A model generated the notes under the pieces. It ran no database searches, was not told the origin of the DNA, and was given only the letters and a program-made list of their open reading frames with translations. A stretch of 64,000 bases of DNA from Morinoia aosen (taxonomy: Eukaryota; Arthropoda; Malacostraca; Amphipoda; Talitridae). A program made the position numbers and the translations under genes. Shown here piece after piece: positions 11,481 to 23,152 of the stretch (positions are counted from its first letter, which is position 1; every line of letters starts with the position of its first letter). The stretch lies in contig CM059557.1 in assembly GCA_030386875.1 (NCBI GenBank), positions 63,442,514-63,506,513 of the forward strand. Reading direction: 5' to 3'.

Positions 11481-12815
11481 CGTATGAATATTTCTAGGTC
11501 CACTTGGAAATGAGGATAGAGATAGAGATTTTTTATTTGATTTAGAGTTCCATAAAATAATAATACTATTCATCAACTTGATCTGTGATTGATAGAAAAT
11601 TTTTTTATTTCTTTCGTGTGTAAAATGCGATTTGACATTTCTGAAGGTAATGCGAGAAAGTAGAATGTTACTTGTGTGACTTTTGTTTTGGGAATTTTTT
11701 GTATCAAAATAGAGAATTCTTGTACTATAGCGTGAGACCTTTACTTTTCATATTTAACATGAAATTAAAACTGAAAAATAATGTTTTTAACTGTTAGTAC
11801 ATTTCTTGATTACGTATGCGGAAAAGTTTTCACAGATGTGTACAGAATTTATCCTAAATTTTGAATAATTTTTATCACTTCCAGTTCTAAGTAGATTAAC
11901 ATTTAGTGCTGAATTTGTTTCACCTTTGTTACAGTTTAAACTTTAACTATTATTTTCTAAGAATTAAATACAGAGGAAATGTGTTTCAATATTGAATAAA
12001 ATGGGTCAACTGAACTGATGCTGTTTTTATTTGAATGAATGAATGTAGGATGTGGTCATGTTGAAGCCTATTTTTATTGCGTGAAAGTTTTTAGTTATTT
12101 GGAATACAATTCGTTATGAAATCAGGCTGCGACAGTTGTTATGATAAGTATGAATGTATAAGTATTGTAGCCGTCACAACGATTCGAACTCATATATCGT
12201 GTTAATATACATTCAACATTGTCGTGAAGAAGTTATTGAAGATGTTCACAATTTATTTGCCGATTTCAATTAATCTGTTCAACTCAGAATAAATTCTTGA
12301 AGTTTCTATGCACTACGGTATGTAAAGTTTTAAGGCTGTCCGTAAAATTGCTGAATACGCTGACTTTATTAAGAACTGATTTTGTTCTGTGGAAATATTG
12401 CGACAATTTTAAATTTGAAAATCAAGAGTTGGTACACCATAAGCCTCAAATACTCGTAGTTCAATAATCCTGTATAACTATTTTTCTTGATCCACGGGAA
12501 AGTCAAAGGGGAATGGTAGGAGTAAGTTGAGTTTATGTTTTAGGTTCCGTAGATTTCCCCTAGGTGTGTCATGACTGCCCTAAGCGTGTCATGTAACACA
12601 CTAAAGTGTGCCATGACGCCTCCATGACACACAATTGTGTGCCGGTTTTGCGACAAACGTATGACACACTTAAGTTTGTCAAAATGACCCTATATTTTTT
12701 CTCAGAGTAACGAGTCGCCTGATGCAAATTGTCGCGCAACACGGTGGAAATGTATCATGTCTTAAAGGCCCTTAAAACTTGGTATACCTCGCCAGTTATG
12801 GCAACGAAATCTCTT
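11481..12815. other. Intergenic sequence with a TGACACAC motif cluster
   Basis: Mostly AT-rich without coding signal. 12563-12685 holds alternating GTGTCATG and CATGACACAC motifs (see findings). Confidence 0.4.
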
Positions 12816-12819
12816 TAAG

Positions 12820-13350
12820 CTTTCATAATGGAGAAGTTAACCCCCAAATTATCTAGTGGAGAACAGACAGGTCATATGGCATCATTAGATGTGGACGTAA
12901 CTAAGCAAACAATCGCCAATGTTTTGTGTGAACAATATCTGGAGAAGCGAACCATTCGAAGAATCCCACTTGAGACGAAAAATATTTTTTTGCTGTTCGG
13001 TTGAAATGTGCTTGTCAAAGAAAGTGATGACTGTTGTCGGAATATATTCTGTATTCAAATAAAGCCAAAATTGGCATGATTAGTAACGATTACAATAGGC
13101 CAAACGCAACTTTGCAGCCAAAGAACATCATTTTCACTCCTTCGTAAGAGGTTGGTGGTAATCGTCATGTTATGGGGTCGTTTATCATCTCCTGACCTAG
13201 GACAACATCGTGATGTGAAATGAATGGTGGATTTGACAAATTACTGTAAAAAAATCATCTACACAGTGGAATTTTTATCAGTGAAGATTTCAACCAGTTT
13301 CTTGGTTCATTATTAGGGTGAGTTTCGCAAAATTTTCGGACAGAGGGAGA
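12820..13350 (+). pseudogene. Decayed Tc1/mariner-type transposase
   Basis: This is a remnant of a DDE transposase that would have cut and joined element ends. Reading across several frame changes gives blocks in the order expected of Tc1-like proteins. An N-terminal DNA-binding part includes VTKQTIANVL. A block resembling the region before the first catalytic Asp follows (NILYSNKAKIGMISND, where the usual SDE is lost), then LQPKNIIFT. The last is GGNRHVMLWGRLSSPDLGQ, like the conserved VMVWG motif. At least three frameshifts and several stops are present. The C-terminal DPKH region is not readable and I found no terminal inverted repeats. The assignment rests on motif order recalled from the family. 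Confidence 0.6.
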
Positions 13351-13910
13351 ACTAAATGGTATTGAGGCTGTACCTATGTCCAAGCTCCTAATTTTGAAGG
13401 AATCACCGCAGAATTTCATGAAGATATTACTATAACGCTTTGTAGTTAACCTAACAATTCTGCTCTCTTAGGAATTTTCTGTGGATATTGAAAGAACAAA
13501 GGAAATATTATGAATAGAACAGTGTCATCTATTATATCTTATATCTTTTAACGCTCTAAACTACAGTCGAAAATTCGCAGAAGTCTTGGCTCACCTCAAG
13601 ATGTATATATCTAAAAGGGTAAAAAATACGTCTCTGTCCAATACAACCAAATGATCTCTAGATTTATTTCTCTTAGATGACGTGTTCTGCAAGTAGGCAT
13701 TTCTCTCGACAATGTGTTTTTTGTATAAAATTTCCCTGTCCCTGAAGTATTAACGTTTATGTCAGAAATTTTTGAGCTATTACTCCTGATGTTTACCGAA
13801 GAAACGTTTACTTCACCTGCCTCGCCTTAATAAGACGTTAAATTGAGCAAGTGGGTTCCACACACGCTGTTGGAAGTCCACATGAGACGAGTGGCAGCCT
13901 GCGTAAAGGC
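13351..13910. other. Intergenic sequence, possibly the rest of the Tc1-like remnant
   Basis: No recognisable coding or repeat signal up to the MITE end at 13911. Confidence 0.35.
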
Positions 13911-14300
13911 CCCCTCACACGTACAAATATATCTGCAGACAATCTGAACTGCATTCGGTTTGCCGGTCTCAAGACCCCTTACACGATGCAAACCACGCAC
14001 TGCAAACTTGACTTAGACTGGCGCACCCTTCAGTATACCAGTAGCAGCTAGGTGGAGAGTACGTTCAAGAATAGCGACTCCAGACGGCGAGTTCGTACAG
14101 TTGATGGGATTTGCTATATTTGCAATGAATATGAAATAAAAGAGATGTAAAAGCTGTCTCAAAATGGGCTAAAGAATGGTTCCTAAAAAGTAGTGAACAT
14201 ACAAATGCGAAATTGCTAATTGAAGTGCATAAGGAGGGAGAGAGGCAGAGTACAGTCGCGCACCGCCCACGAAGGCTGGCGTCACACTGACGTAAGTGAC

Positions 14301-15594
14301 GTTATGTGAGTCCAGGGTTGCCAGATGGTCTAACCTAAATTTCCCTGTTTTAGTCTCAAAATTTCCCTTTTTGACTAAAAATTTCCCTGTTGTGTAGATT
14401 CTTTGAACATACATACGTACATACATAGAATCATATTCCTTTTATAGAGTACACCTATTTCAGTGAATAGCTCTTTCATTTTTCCATGCAAACATGTTGT
14501 TGCACTAATGAGTGGAATGATAGTCGAAAATGGATCTTTAACAACATCTGTTTTAACAACCCTTGCCACCAGTGCCAAATACTTTGTACTTCGTTTATGT
14601 GTTTATTCATCCGTTATCAGAGAAAAATAATGATTCTTCAAGAGCTCATAAATATTATCACTCACTTCGCCTCTTAAAACATTCTTCACAATTGCAATAC
14701 ACTTAGTCCTACCACGTTTGAAGCCTCTCGCAATCTCCGAATCAGGACAAGCTGCTTTCACAACTGGGACTAAATGTTCAATATAATGCGGAAGATTATG
14801 CTCATATTAAAATGCAACAAGTCTAATTTCACCTCCTTCTACTTGTGTATTTTTTCTTCGTTTACTGCCGTTCTACGTATCCAAAGAACTTCTTGATGTT
14901 TTTTTCTAATTGCTACATTTTTTGTATTTGTCATTTCTGCATGGTTTTCAATCTCTGATCTGCCAGCTTTTCCATCTATTTACATCACATAATTTACATT
15001 GAAAATCTTGTGCTCCTTCTTAATTTTTACTGAGCCACCCTTTGAATTTCATTTCAGTTTCCCACAACTCTAGGTACTTTTGAGTATGAATTAAACGTTA
15101 ATGTCTTACTTTTGATTGTGGGGTTTCATTCCACTGCTTTACATATTACGTTAATTCACTTCAAAAATTTCAGTAATGCTGAAGCGCGTCTCTTCAATTT
15201 CCTCTCGCTACAATCATTACAATGACTAATGCAACTGTGATGATTAGGATCTGTGACTCTGTGAAGCGTGAACCGCGTGAAGTTGAACTGGCGCTGAGCG
15301 GTTGCGATGCATTGGCGCCTCTGATTGCTCCTAGTCAGTATGTACGCGTACAATTACTTGCATCAAAGTTCGAACATGTCCGACAAGTGTTAAAAACTAT
15401 AAATACTAAGTAGCTTAGCACAAAATGCTAAGTAGCTAATCACTTACATATAATTTAACATGAAAATGAAGCCGCATAGCAAAATTTCCCTGTTTTCATA
15501 CGTTTTCGAAGTTTTTTCCCTTTTTCCCTTTGGGACCCATAATTTCCCTAAAGCAGGGAAATTTCCCTGCATCTGGTAACCCCCTGGTTATGTC
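14301..15594 (-). mobile_element. hAT element nested in the 13911 TIR element
   Basis: Ends are CAGGGTTGCCAGATGG (from 14313) and the inverse of CAGGGGGTTACCAGATG (to 15586). The flanks GTTATGTG (14301-14308) and GTTATGTC (15587-15594) make an 8-bp target duplication with one mismatch and four extra bases on the left. AAATTTCCCT-type subterminal repeats occur at least three times at each end. Comparison with the empty sister copy near 43200 shows the surrounding element continues across the insertion. Confidence 0.8.
14330..15115 (-). pseudogene. hAT transposase remnant
   Basis: This is the broken minus-strand transposase of the nested hAT. Near 15070-14920 a zinc-finger-like start is readable (KGWLSK, then FQCKLCDV and a later ENHAEMTN), as in hAT proteins with an N-terminal TTF/BED-type finger. 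Near 14650-14560 comes LLKNHYFSLITDE, corresponding to the conserved block with the first catalytic Asp of hAT transposases. It is followed by VARVVKTDVVKDPF and HGKMKELFTEIGV. Numerous stops and frameshifts make it inactive. The C-terminal dimerisation region is missing. Confidence 0.65.
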
Positions 15595-15757
15595 AAGGAT
15601 TGCAGCCGGTCCGCCCGGTCGCTCCAAAATTATCAAGCATACCTCATCTGCCTCATACAGTCTGTGCCAACCTGAAATCAGCGTACAAACGCACGAATTC
15701 AGCACCAGTTCAGATTTATCTGCAGAAATATTTGCGCGTGTGAGGGGGCCTTTACGC

Positions 15758-16726
15758 TGCTTTCTCGCCACCGTACCGCACCCGTATTCAATCGAGTGCT
15801 TACCAGTGATGAAAAGTGCGTTCCATACAAAACTTTCCTTAAGCAAATATTTCCCGGCATAGCATACACAAATCACGATGGAGATGAAGGAAAATTATTA
15901 CGGCTAATTTTCAAATTTATTTTGAAAATATAAAAATAATTTAGCTCGATTTCTGCCTCTCCTCCTGCATCGAAAAACCTCCTGGTAGAACCAAAAAAAA
16001 AGTTTATATTCAGGGCAATAAAGTACAAATCGAACAATGCAGTGAATTAAACCTACATGTTGTTTAATATCAACATTACTCACGATGAGTGATTTGCTTA
16101 CAGAAAAAATTGACGATCGCTCTAACGTTTCGAAAATAGCTGGAGCTAGGGGATCTTTTTCTTTCGGACCAAGAACATGGTTAATCGTGTTTGCGAACCA
16201 ACTTCGAATAAAGGCTTCAAATGCCAATAGACGTACCTAATCAATAAACGCCTTTGGTGGAAGATTCGTTCTTCTGTCCACGTCACTCCCATCGTCGAAG
16301 TTCCCTGGGCAAAGGGTTTAGCAGCGACCCATCACAATGGCGGCCACCCCTAGTAAATCTTGAGAGCTCGGCGGATGAGTCAAGCCGATAGATTTCAGTT
16401 TAAAATGATGAAAGATAATAAATTAAGATCCGGAATGGCGTACGAACCCAATAATGAACTGCAGTGACGTCAGGATGTAGCCCGGAAGCGCCTAGTATGC
16501 GCACCGAAACGACCGGTGTGCGAAGAATAGAGCTGACTTGCAGGTCTATTTTCTCCGTGGTCAATTTCATAGGTTGATTTCTTAAGCTGAGTATACATTG
16601 ACACTCACATAGGAAGCTTACATTCATGGGACGCGGGCAAGTGCACGTTACGAAGGAGTAACGAGCGGTTACATTGGTACAACGCTATGCAGGCAGTACA
16701 GGCGTCTCGATTGGGCAGTGCCTGGG
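15758..16726. other. Intergenic sequence, nothing recognised
   Basis: A minus-strand frame at 15904-16227 and a few others are open but resemble nothing I know. It ends at the 8-bp duplication of the next hAT. Confidence 0.4.
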
Positions 16727-18394
16727 GAACGACGCAGGGTTGCCAACTGGCATATTTCACTGCGAAACTTGTTCATTTTTGGCAGTGAAAAGTCATTTTG
16801 GCAATGAAAAATTACGATTTGGCATCTAGCATTGAAAACAATGGAATTTGGCAGTGGAAGCTACTTTTGGCATTGAACTAGCGATGAAAGAAGTCACTTT
16901 GCCATTTTTACCTATAAAGCAAACGGATTAGCGCCTTTTTGGACGTTGTGAACATGAAGGGCTGCAATGAAATTCGTATTATCGAAGATCGAACAAGTCT
17001 TGTTCAATCTTCGATCAAAACGTGTTTGTAACTCAGTGGTTTGCCGGTTGCAGCCTTCAGCGGCCCTTGACGGGCCACAGTCTACGTTGCAGGCGCGTGA
17101 GGGTCAGTAACTGTTGTGGTTTCGAGTTTGTGTTAGTGCTGTCGCTTGTGTTCAGCTGTTGAAAGCTAAACTCGTCATTATGTCAGAGTGGAATAAGTCC
17201 TATGACTCGGGACGTACCTACAGAGTGATATGGTAGAGTTTCCATGGCTGATAAAAGCCAAAGATAGTACGCAGTCTGCTTTTTGTAAGGTATATTCCAA
17301 GAATATGCACCCCAGAAAAAACTACGATTACGCTGCATGCTGAAAGGAAAAAACACAAAACAATGGCTTCCGTAGTTAGCTCTGTGAGATCTAATATTTT
17401 TCAGAGAACCGCAAAAACTCAGGGACCTAGTGATGAAGTGAAGAAAGCTGATTTAGAACTCGTATTGGTTATCAGTTGTCACAGTTCAGTGTCTGCTACA
17501 GGTCATTTGTGCGAAGTAATTAAGAATAATTCGGCTGGAAGGAAATTAGAGAACATACGGCTTTACCGAACAAAGTGTTCGATGTTAGTTACGAAGGTGA
17601 TATCACCAGCGCTTGAAAAGGAACTACGGGATAAAATTGCCGAAGCTGAAAAATACTGCTTGATGTTCGACGAGTCGACTGATGTATCAAGTGACAAGAA
17701 CTTCGTTTGCGTTTGGTACTATAATAATAGTCCTCAAAATATCGTAACTTCAATGTTGGAGCTTGTGCCTGTACTAGAAACAACAGGTGAAGCTTTGTTT
17801 CACGCAACTACGTTACTACTTGAAAAGAATTGCATGGCTTTGAAACACTATATTGGCTATTGCAGTGCCGGTGCTAGCAACGTGACATGAGAACACAATT
17901 CTCTCTGGTCTCGCATTTAAAACGAATCTCCCAATTGCATAAAAATGGGGTGCACGTGTCATAGTTTAAAACTGTGTATTCAGAACTAATATCCAAAAGA
18001 TATGTTTAGCACTTTATATTCAGTGAAAGATGTCTGTTGGATATTATTGTGGAAAATATTTTGGGAAACGCTTACTATTTTTATTGTAGTGTTTGTATCA
18101 TGGGATAAATTTTTGTTCATTTCAATTCTAAAACTTCAAAACGCCCTAAATTTCTAACACCCCTAACACATTGACCTTAATATCACACTATTTAATATAA
18201 TTATTCAAAACTGAAATGTAGACGAAAGGTAAAACTCTGATAAGTTTTTCACTGAAATATCTTAGGGATATTTCTGATATACATAGCAACGTTCATGACT
18301 TTTTGGCAGTAAAGCGCTAGATTTGGCAGTGAAGCTTGAGCAATTTGGCATTATGTCACTCACAGGATCTGGCAACCCTCACCCTGGAACGACG
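16727..18394 (+). mobile_element. hAT element with intact 8-bp target duplication
   Basis: GAACGACG is found at 16727-16734 and 18387-18394. Inside it the ends are CAGGGTTGCCAACTGGC (left) and the inverse of CAGGGTGAGGGTTGCCAGAT (right). Subterminal copies of TTTTGGCARTGAA occur about five times on the left (16787-16880) and three times on the right (18300-18350). This is typical of hAT elements. The interior carries the broken transposase at 17180-17890. Confidence 0.9.
17180..17890 (+). pseudogene. hAT transposase, N-terminal half, broken
   Basis: The frame starts at ATG 17180 (MSEWNKSYDSG) and after a stop and a shift continues through a zinc-finger-like block with FPWLIKAK and a second shift into LHAERKKHKTM. 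From 17363 a 175-residue frame is open. It contains AEAEKYCLMFDESTDVSSDK, which matches the conserved hAT block with the first catalytic Asp, then ILE-type spacing to YIGYCSAGASNV, matching the GIGTDGA-like block. It ends in a stop at 17888-17890 and the rest of the catalytic domain is absent. The neighbouring hAT at 14313 has a related finger but different ends. Confidence 0.75.
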
Positions 18395-19110
18395 GAGAGA
18401 CAATGCGCTCCAGACCGTCTTGAGTGTAGGATGTATGTCTTAGCTGCTCTGTCGTCATGTTCTCATGCGTAATCTCAATCCAAAAAGTCTCTCCTGGTCT
18501 GGAAAAGTGGCTGAAGGCTAAAGTTTTCACATTGATAGATTTATTGAAAGCATAGCGTCAGTCTGATTGTATTTATTACGGCTGTAAATATAATTTTTCA
18601 AAAAGAACTCACTGAAATGATCTGTAGCTGAAATGATTTTCGATCTAATTCAAAAGTAATTACCTCTAACAATAGTAACACAAATTGTTCGCTGTCATGC
18701 TATTATTAATACAAGATGGCTCGTGATAGGACTCAGACTGATATAATTTTTGTTACTTATTTCTATTTCCTGTTATCAGACTATCGCGCATATTTCATTT
18801 ATTTTCGTCTCTATATACATCTGCTGGACAAGTTATATTTCGTTATTCCTTAGTTTGGGCATTAACAATAACGTCATAAAAGGAGCTATATCTGCGCGAA
18901 GTTTTATTGATTTGCCTCCATTCATTATTAAACGAATTGACACATTCGTTTCTGCCAAGGCACTTGGCCTTCGTTTAAGAAGTAATTCTTAAATTTTCCA
19001 CGAATACGTTGATATCTTATGCCGGCCTCCGTGAAATAGTTTACAGGGGAAAAATAGCATCTTTTTTGCACGTACCTTGAATTACATTTCGACATCCTCA
19101 CTCAGTCACT
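18395..19110. other. Intergenic sequence, nothing recognised
   Basis: One 80-codon frame (18750-18992) has hydrophobic segments but no start context or similarity I recognise. Confidence 0.35.
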
Positions 19111-19952
19111 GATATCTCCAGGATTGCCGATTTTTTTTCTGATTGTATAAAACCTCCATGAAAACGTACCAAAAATTGCTAAAGTGTACCAAATCTCTTT
19201 AACTAGCACTAAAACGAAAATTTTAAGGTTTTACCTACTTTACCTGTTTGGATGAAATTTTTTCCTCCTCTTCTCCCATCATCTGCCAACTTTTTTATTT
19301 AATTTGTTGACTAAGCTACCGTGGTGGTTCCAATTTGTGCAATCTATGTTCTCTAACGTAAATTTTGATCGCATTCGTGCATTTAGTCTTGCTCTTTATA
19401 ACGAAATCCTGTTTTTTGTTTTAATGTAGTTAAGGTCAAAAAATTCTCTAGCTGCAGCAAAATAATGCGGTATTGACAAAAGCTGTTTCATGAACTCGGG
19501 AATCAGCGAGTAACAAAGCTGCGTACCAGAATTTTTCAGACACAATTTTTGTCTTGAAAGGAGCATCTTGAACAAACAGTTCTCGCCACTTCATCTTTTC
19601 ATGCAGCTCTTCTTTCACGAAATTGGAGAAATGCATTGAATATGGTGTTATTGAATCACATCAATTAAGATCTTTCAATCCAAACTCTTTTAGTTTTTTG
19701 GTACATATTTTGTTGACATTTCCCAGGAGAATGCGTTCTGCAACAGCACCAAAATAAATCTCATTTATATTGACATAGTTTGTGGGGTTGCTTACATTTA
19801 TTTTGCAATTATTGTTATTCGAAATCAATAGATCCCTTTTTATGAAGTTGTCCATAATAAAATTCTCACTCCAGAGAAATTAAAATTCATTTTTGTAAGG
19901 GGAACTTGTACATTTGCTGAACGCACCAAATTTCGGCAGCCCTGGGCATCTC
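19111..19952 (-). mobile_element. Internally deleted hAT element
   Basis: Ends are CAGGATTGCCGATTTTTTT (from 19119) and the inverse of CAGGGCTGCCGAAATTT (to 19944). The flanks GATATCTC (19111-19118) and GGCATCTC (19945-19952) agree at six of eight positions, consistent with an aged 8-bp duplication. On the minus strand, 19855-19661 reads NPTNYVNINEIYFGAVAERI, resembling the block before the C-terminal dimerisation region of hAT transposases. It is followed after a stop by an unassigned 62-residue frame (19636-19448). Confidence 0.65.
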
Positions 19953-20043
19953 ACCCTCCGTCTAAACGCAAGTGGGGAAGCTTGAGCGGGTGAGAGGGGT
20001 AGGGTGGGGGCGTCACCCTGGGGAAGAAACCCTCCGTCTAAAC
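19953..20043 (+). repeat. Pair of ACCCTCCGTCTAAAC repeats, possible element end
   Basis: The 15-mer occurs at 19953-19967 and 20029-20043, 76 bp apart in direct orientation, around a G-rich stretch. The second copy runs into CCAGCTTTA. By analogy with the other TAAAG... ends here it may be the right terminus of another TIR element. I did not find a matching left end. Confidence 0.35.
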
Positions 20044-20046
20044 CCA

Positions 20047-20514
20047 GCTTTACCGGCACCCATCAGCTTCTCTACCAACAACAGTAGAGTTCATTGGGAA
20101 AATTTTCAAATAAATTTTAGCTACAAATATGTCATTCTTTGCTTTCGGTGATTTTAATATTGACCTGACGGATGAAAAAAATCAGCTTAGCAGACTGTTG
20201 TACAAACTAAACCTTTCACAAATGGTTAAAGAACCGACTCGCGTTACAAGACTATCTAAGACTCTCCTCGATCTAGCAATCACAAACAAACCTACGGCAA
20301 TACTTAACACAGGAATATCACCCTCTGTCGCCGATCACCACTCTGTAGAATGTAAAATTAATATTGCAAAGGAAAGACAAAACTATCGTCTCATGACTTA
20401 CCGCCTAAAAAGTCAATATTCGCCGGAACTATTTAATGAAAAACTCCTAAACAGGTTCACCGAATTTCAGAGCATGATGCAATCTGACGATGTTGACATT
20501 CAAGTTTCTATCTT
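20047..20514 (+). pseudogene. LINE endonuclease domain fragment, cut by the assembly gap
   Basis: This fragment of an APE-type endonuclease from a non-LTR retrotransposon would have nicked target DNA for reverse transcription. It begins abruptly at YRHPSAS near 20052, has one stop (TAA near 20112), then reads FAFGDFNIDLTDE, with the conserved GDFN motif. Later come VKEPTRVTRLSKTLLDLA and VADHHSVECKI, with the conserved PTR, S-TLLD and DH motifs in the correct order. The N run begins at 20515, so it is unknown whether the reverse transcriptase is present. Clade most likely Jockey/CR1-like. It is 5'-truncated because no upstream endonuclease motifs are readable. Confidence 0.75.
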
Positions 20515-21014
20515 NNNNNNNNNNNNNNNNNNNNNNNNNNNNNNNNNNNNNNNNNNNNNNNNNNNNNNNNNNNNNNNNNNNNNNNNNNNNNNNNNNNNNN
20601 NNNNNNNNNNNNNNNNNNNNNNNNNNNNNNNNNNNNNNNNNNNNNNNNNNNNNNNNNNNNNNNNNNNNNNNNNNNNNNNNNNNNNNNNNNNNNNNNNNNN
20701 NNNNNNNNNNNNNNNNNNNNNNNNNNNNNNNNNNNNNNNNNNNNNNNNNNNNNNNNNNNNNNNNNNNNNNNNNNNNNNNNNNNNNNNNNNNNNNNNNNNN
20801 NNNNNNNNNNNNNNNNNNNNNNNNNNNNNNNNNNNNNNNNNNNNNNNNNNNNNNNNNNNNNNNNNNNNNNNNNNNNNNNNNNNNNNNNNNNNNNNNNNNN
20901 NNNNNNNNNNNNNNNNNNNNNNNNNNNNNNNNNNNNNNNNNNNNNNNNNNNNNNNNNNNNNNNNNNNNNNNNNNNNNNNNNNNNNNNNNNNNNNNNNNNN
21001 NNNNNNNNNNNNNN
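20515..21014. other. Assembly gap, 500 N
   Basis: Exactly 500 N, a round number that suggests a placeholder and not a measured length. Open frames spanning it are artefacts. Confidence 0.98.
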
Positions 21015-21410
21015 AACATGAAGATCAACGACTGTTTTTTCTCATGAGCTGTATCATGAAAGTAGCAAAATCATTTCGAACTCCAACAGGGTACAAAAAT
21101 CACTAAAATGAACTACTTGAATGACAAAACACACCATACTGAGACAAACAATGATTGATAATAAAGAAGTTGCCATAATAAATTTCCAAATGCTAGAATG
21201 GATTTAGAGCATACCATTGCCTCAATCAATGCTATTCTTGAATAATTATTGTATAGAAAAATGCCAAGCTCTGTCATTCATTTCGTAATACTTTGTGTAT
21301 TGACTAGCACACAAGAGGCCTAGATAAAATTGAATAGCTATCATCTTTGGTCCAAAATTTCTCTCCAAGTTTGAAATTATGTAACAATCTCCTGAACACA
21401 AGACCGTGGT
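21015..21410. other. Intergenic sequence after the gap
   Basis: AT-rich, no coding or repeat signal recognised, and no readable continuation of the LINE that entered the gap. Confidence 0.4.
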
Positions 21411-21880
21411 CAATACCGTCGTGCGGTCGACGTGAGGGTTCGTGGAAACGGGGCTGTCTTCTGTGCAGCTACCTTTTTCCGGGGCGCTAGCTTTTCCGCG
21501 CAGCTGCCTTTCCTGAGGTTCGTGTGGGCACCGCCTACGCCGTAATTAGTCCGCTAGTGCAACAGAAGTAGTTTCTGTATGTGCTGAACTATAGCGGTAC
21601 CGTTAGGGTGAGCTTTGTGTTTGTACCGCCTACGTCGTAATTAGTTCGCTAGGGCACCAGAAGTAATTTCTGTTTCTGCCGAACTACGGCGGTACCGCTA
21701 GAGTGAGGTTTGTGTGAGTACCGCCTACGGCGTAATTAGTTCGCTAGGGCAACAGAATTAAATTCTGTTTGTGCCGAACTACGGCGGTACCGTTATGAAG
21801 ACCAGCAACCGTCTACGCCATAATTAGTACGTTAGGGCAACTGAAGTAATTTCTCTCTGTGCCGAATGCGACAGCGTCTT
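21411..21880 (+). repeat. 95-bp tandem repeat with internal dyad, four copies
   Basis: Copies of a unit beginning ACCGCCTACG start at 21530, 21625, 21720 and 21808 (last one diverged, spacing 88). Each has CCGCCTACGGCGTAATTAG near one end and GAACTACGGCGGTACCG near the other, which are partly complementary, and a small AACAGAA...TTCTGTT dyad between them. The GC-rich lead-in at 21411-21529 has its own short GCAGCTRCCTTT repeats. Confidence 0.85.
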
Positions 21881-23152
21881 TTTTTACGACAATCTATGCT
21901 GAATAGTTTGTCCTCCCAAGGTGGTTCCTTGAGCCTCTTATTAGGCGAGGTATCGTAGTAGACTGAACCAGTATCAAATAGGAGAAAGGAAACTCTTTTG
22001 ACCTCAGGATCTGAATTGTTTGTAGCAGAATCTCATTACAATGCCTCTTAAATAGGCAGATATATTTCAGTAAAGACAGTGATTTACTTTCTTTTGCAAA
22101 AATAGTGTTTACAAACATGAGTTACTGCATAACATGGTACAACACGCAAAATTACATTCAAATATTAGTGCTATTCTGCTAGGTAATCAAAATAATATGG
22201 GAATATTGAAATACAATACAAATGACACTTGAGGGCTACTAAAGTAAATACACAGACGCGCCATCGGGGTAGGGAAACAGACCTAGGCCCATTACAGGGA
22301 ACTGAACACATAAATAATATGTCTAAGGTTATGGGTAACAGATAAAGACCGGACTCGAAACCACTTGCGCTGCCTGTCAAACGTCAATATATTTAAAAAA
22401 AATTATTGAATTAAGTTCTGCCTTTCAAAACGGCAAAATTGAAGAAAAATTTGACTTCTCAGGTTCAATTTTTGATGTTCAATTTCCGGATGAGACACCT
22501 AAACTAATAGCAAAAATGATAGAAAATGTAAATAAACTTTTTGAAAACCCCGTATTTTTGCGTTTTTCTTTAATATCAGAACTATCAAAATCACACTTGA
22601 ACTTACATTAAACAAATAATGAAGCTTCGAACACATTCAACTATTGCTATTCAAAAATAATTTTATAATATTTCACCCAATCACGGGTAACTCAGGAGCA
22701 ACTATGATTGACTGTTCTAATCTCACAATGGAAAATGAAGGTGAAATAAACGCCTTTCAAAATTTCCGGCAATTAATTATTCCAAATTGCCGCAATACTG
22801 CAAAGCTCCTGCTGCGTGCCATGCTCTGCACACACGTCTGGTCACTACTCAGGAAATACGTGTCAAATACACAATGCTTGTCATATATTTATAAGTTTAC
22901 AATGATGGAGTTACATGATAACACCGCTTAAAAATGTTTTGTCCCTGAGTTGAAACTGTTATTTTTTATTTTCTTATGTTTAGAAAAGATGAAAATTACT
23001 TGTATTCATTTCTAATTTTGCTTATGAGTCCAAGATAATGATGTTTTTTTAAATTTACCTATTCTAATAGGGACAAAGTGACGAATTCGAAGTTTGACTT
23101 GAACAATATAAATCCGAGTACAAAACGACATGCAATGCAATAATATCATTAT
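21881..23152. other. Intergenic sequence, nothing recognised
   Basis: Contains a minus-strand GTTTCGAGTCCGG near 22330-22345 that resembles a pol III B box, without a partner A box. The 95-codon plus-strand frame at 22644-22931 resembles nothing I know. Confidence 0.35.

Larger units (their letters stand above)
13911..15757. mobile_element. TIR element, family TAAAGGCCCCCTCACACG, copy 1
   Basis: Ends are GCGTAAAGGCCCCCTCACACG and its reverse complement, followed inside by near-matching ACAAATATATCTGCAGA. The first 330 bp and last 165 bp match the copy at 42202-43369. A second internal version of the end motif occurs near 13970. The middle of this copy (14313-15586) is a later hAT insertion, so the family itself is short and non-coding. 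The flanks are palindromic (GCGTAAA/TTTACGC), which hides the target duplication. Superfamily unassigned. Confidence 0.8.

Noticed and set aside
20447..21106. Long open frames on both strands across the gap
   Set aside because: They consist almost entirely of N. Only the part before 20515 on the plus strand is supported.
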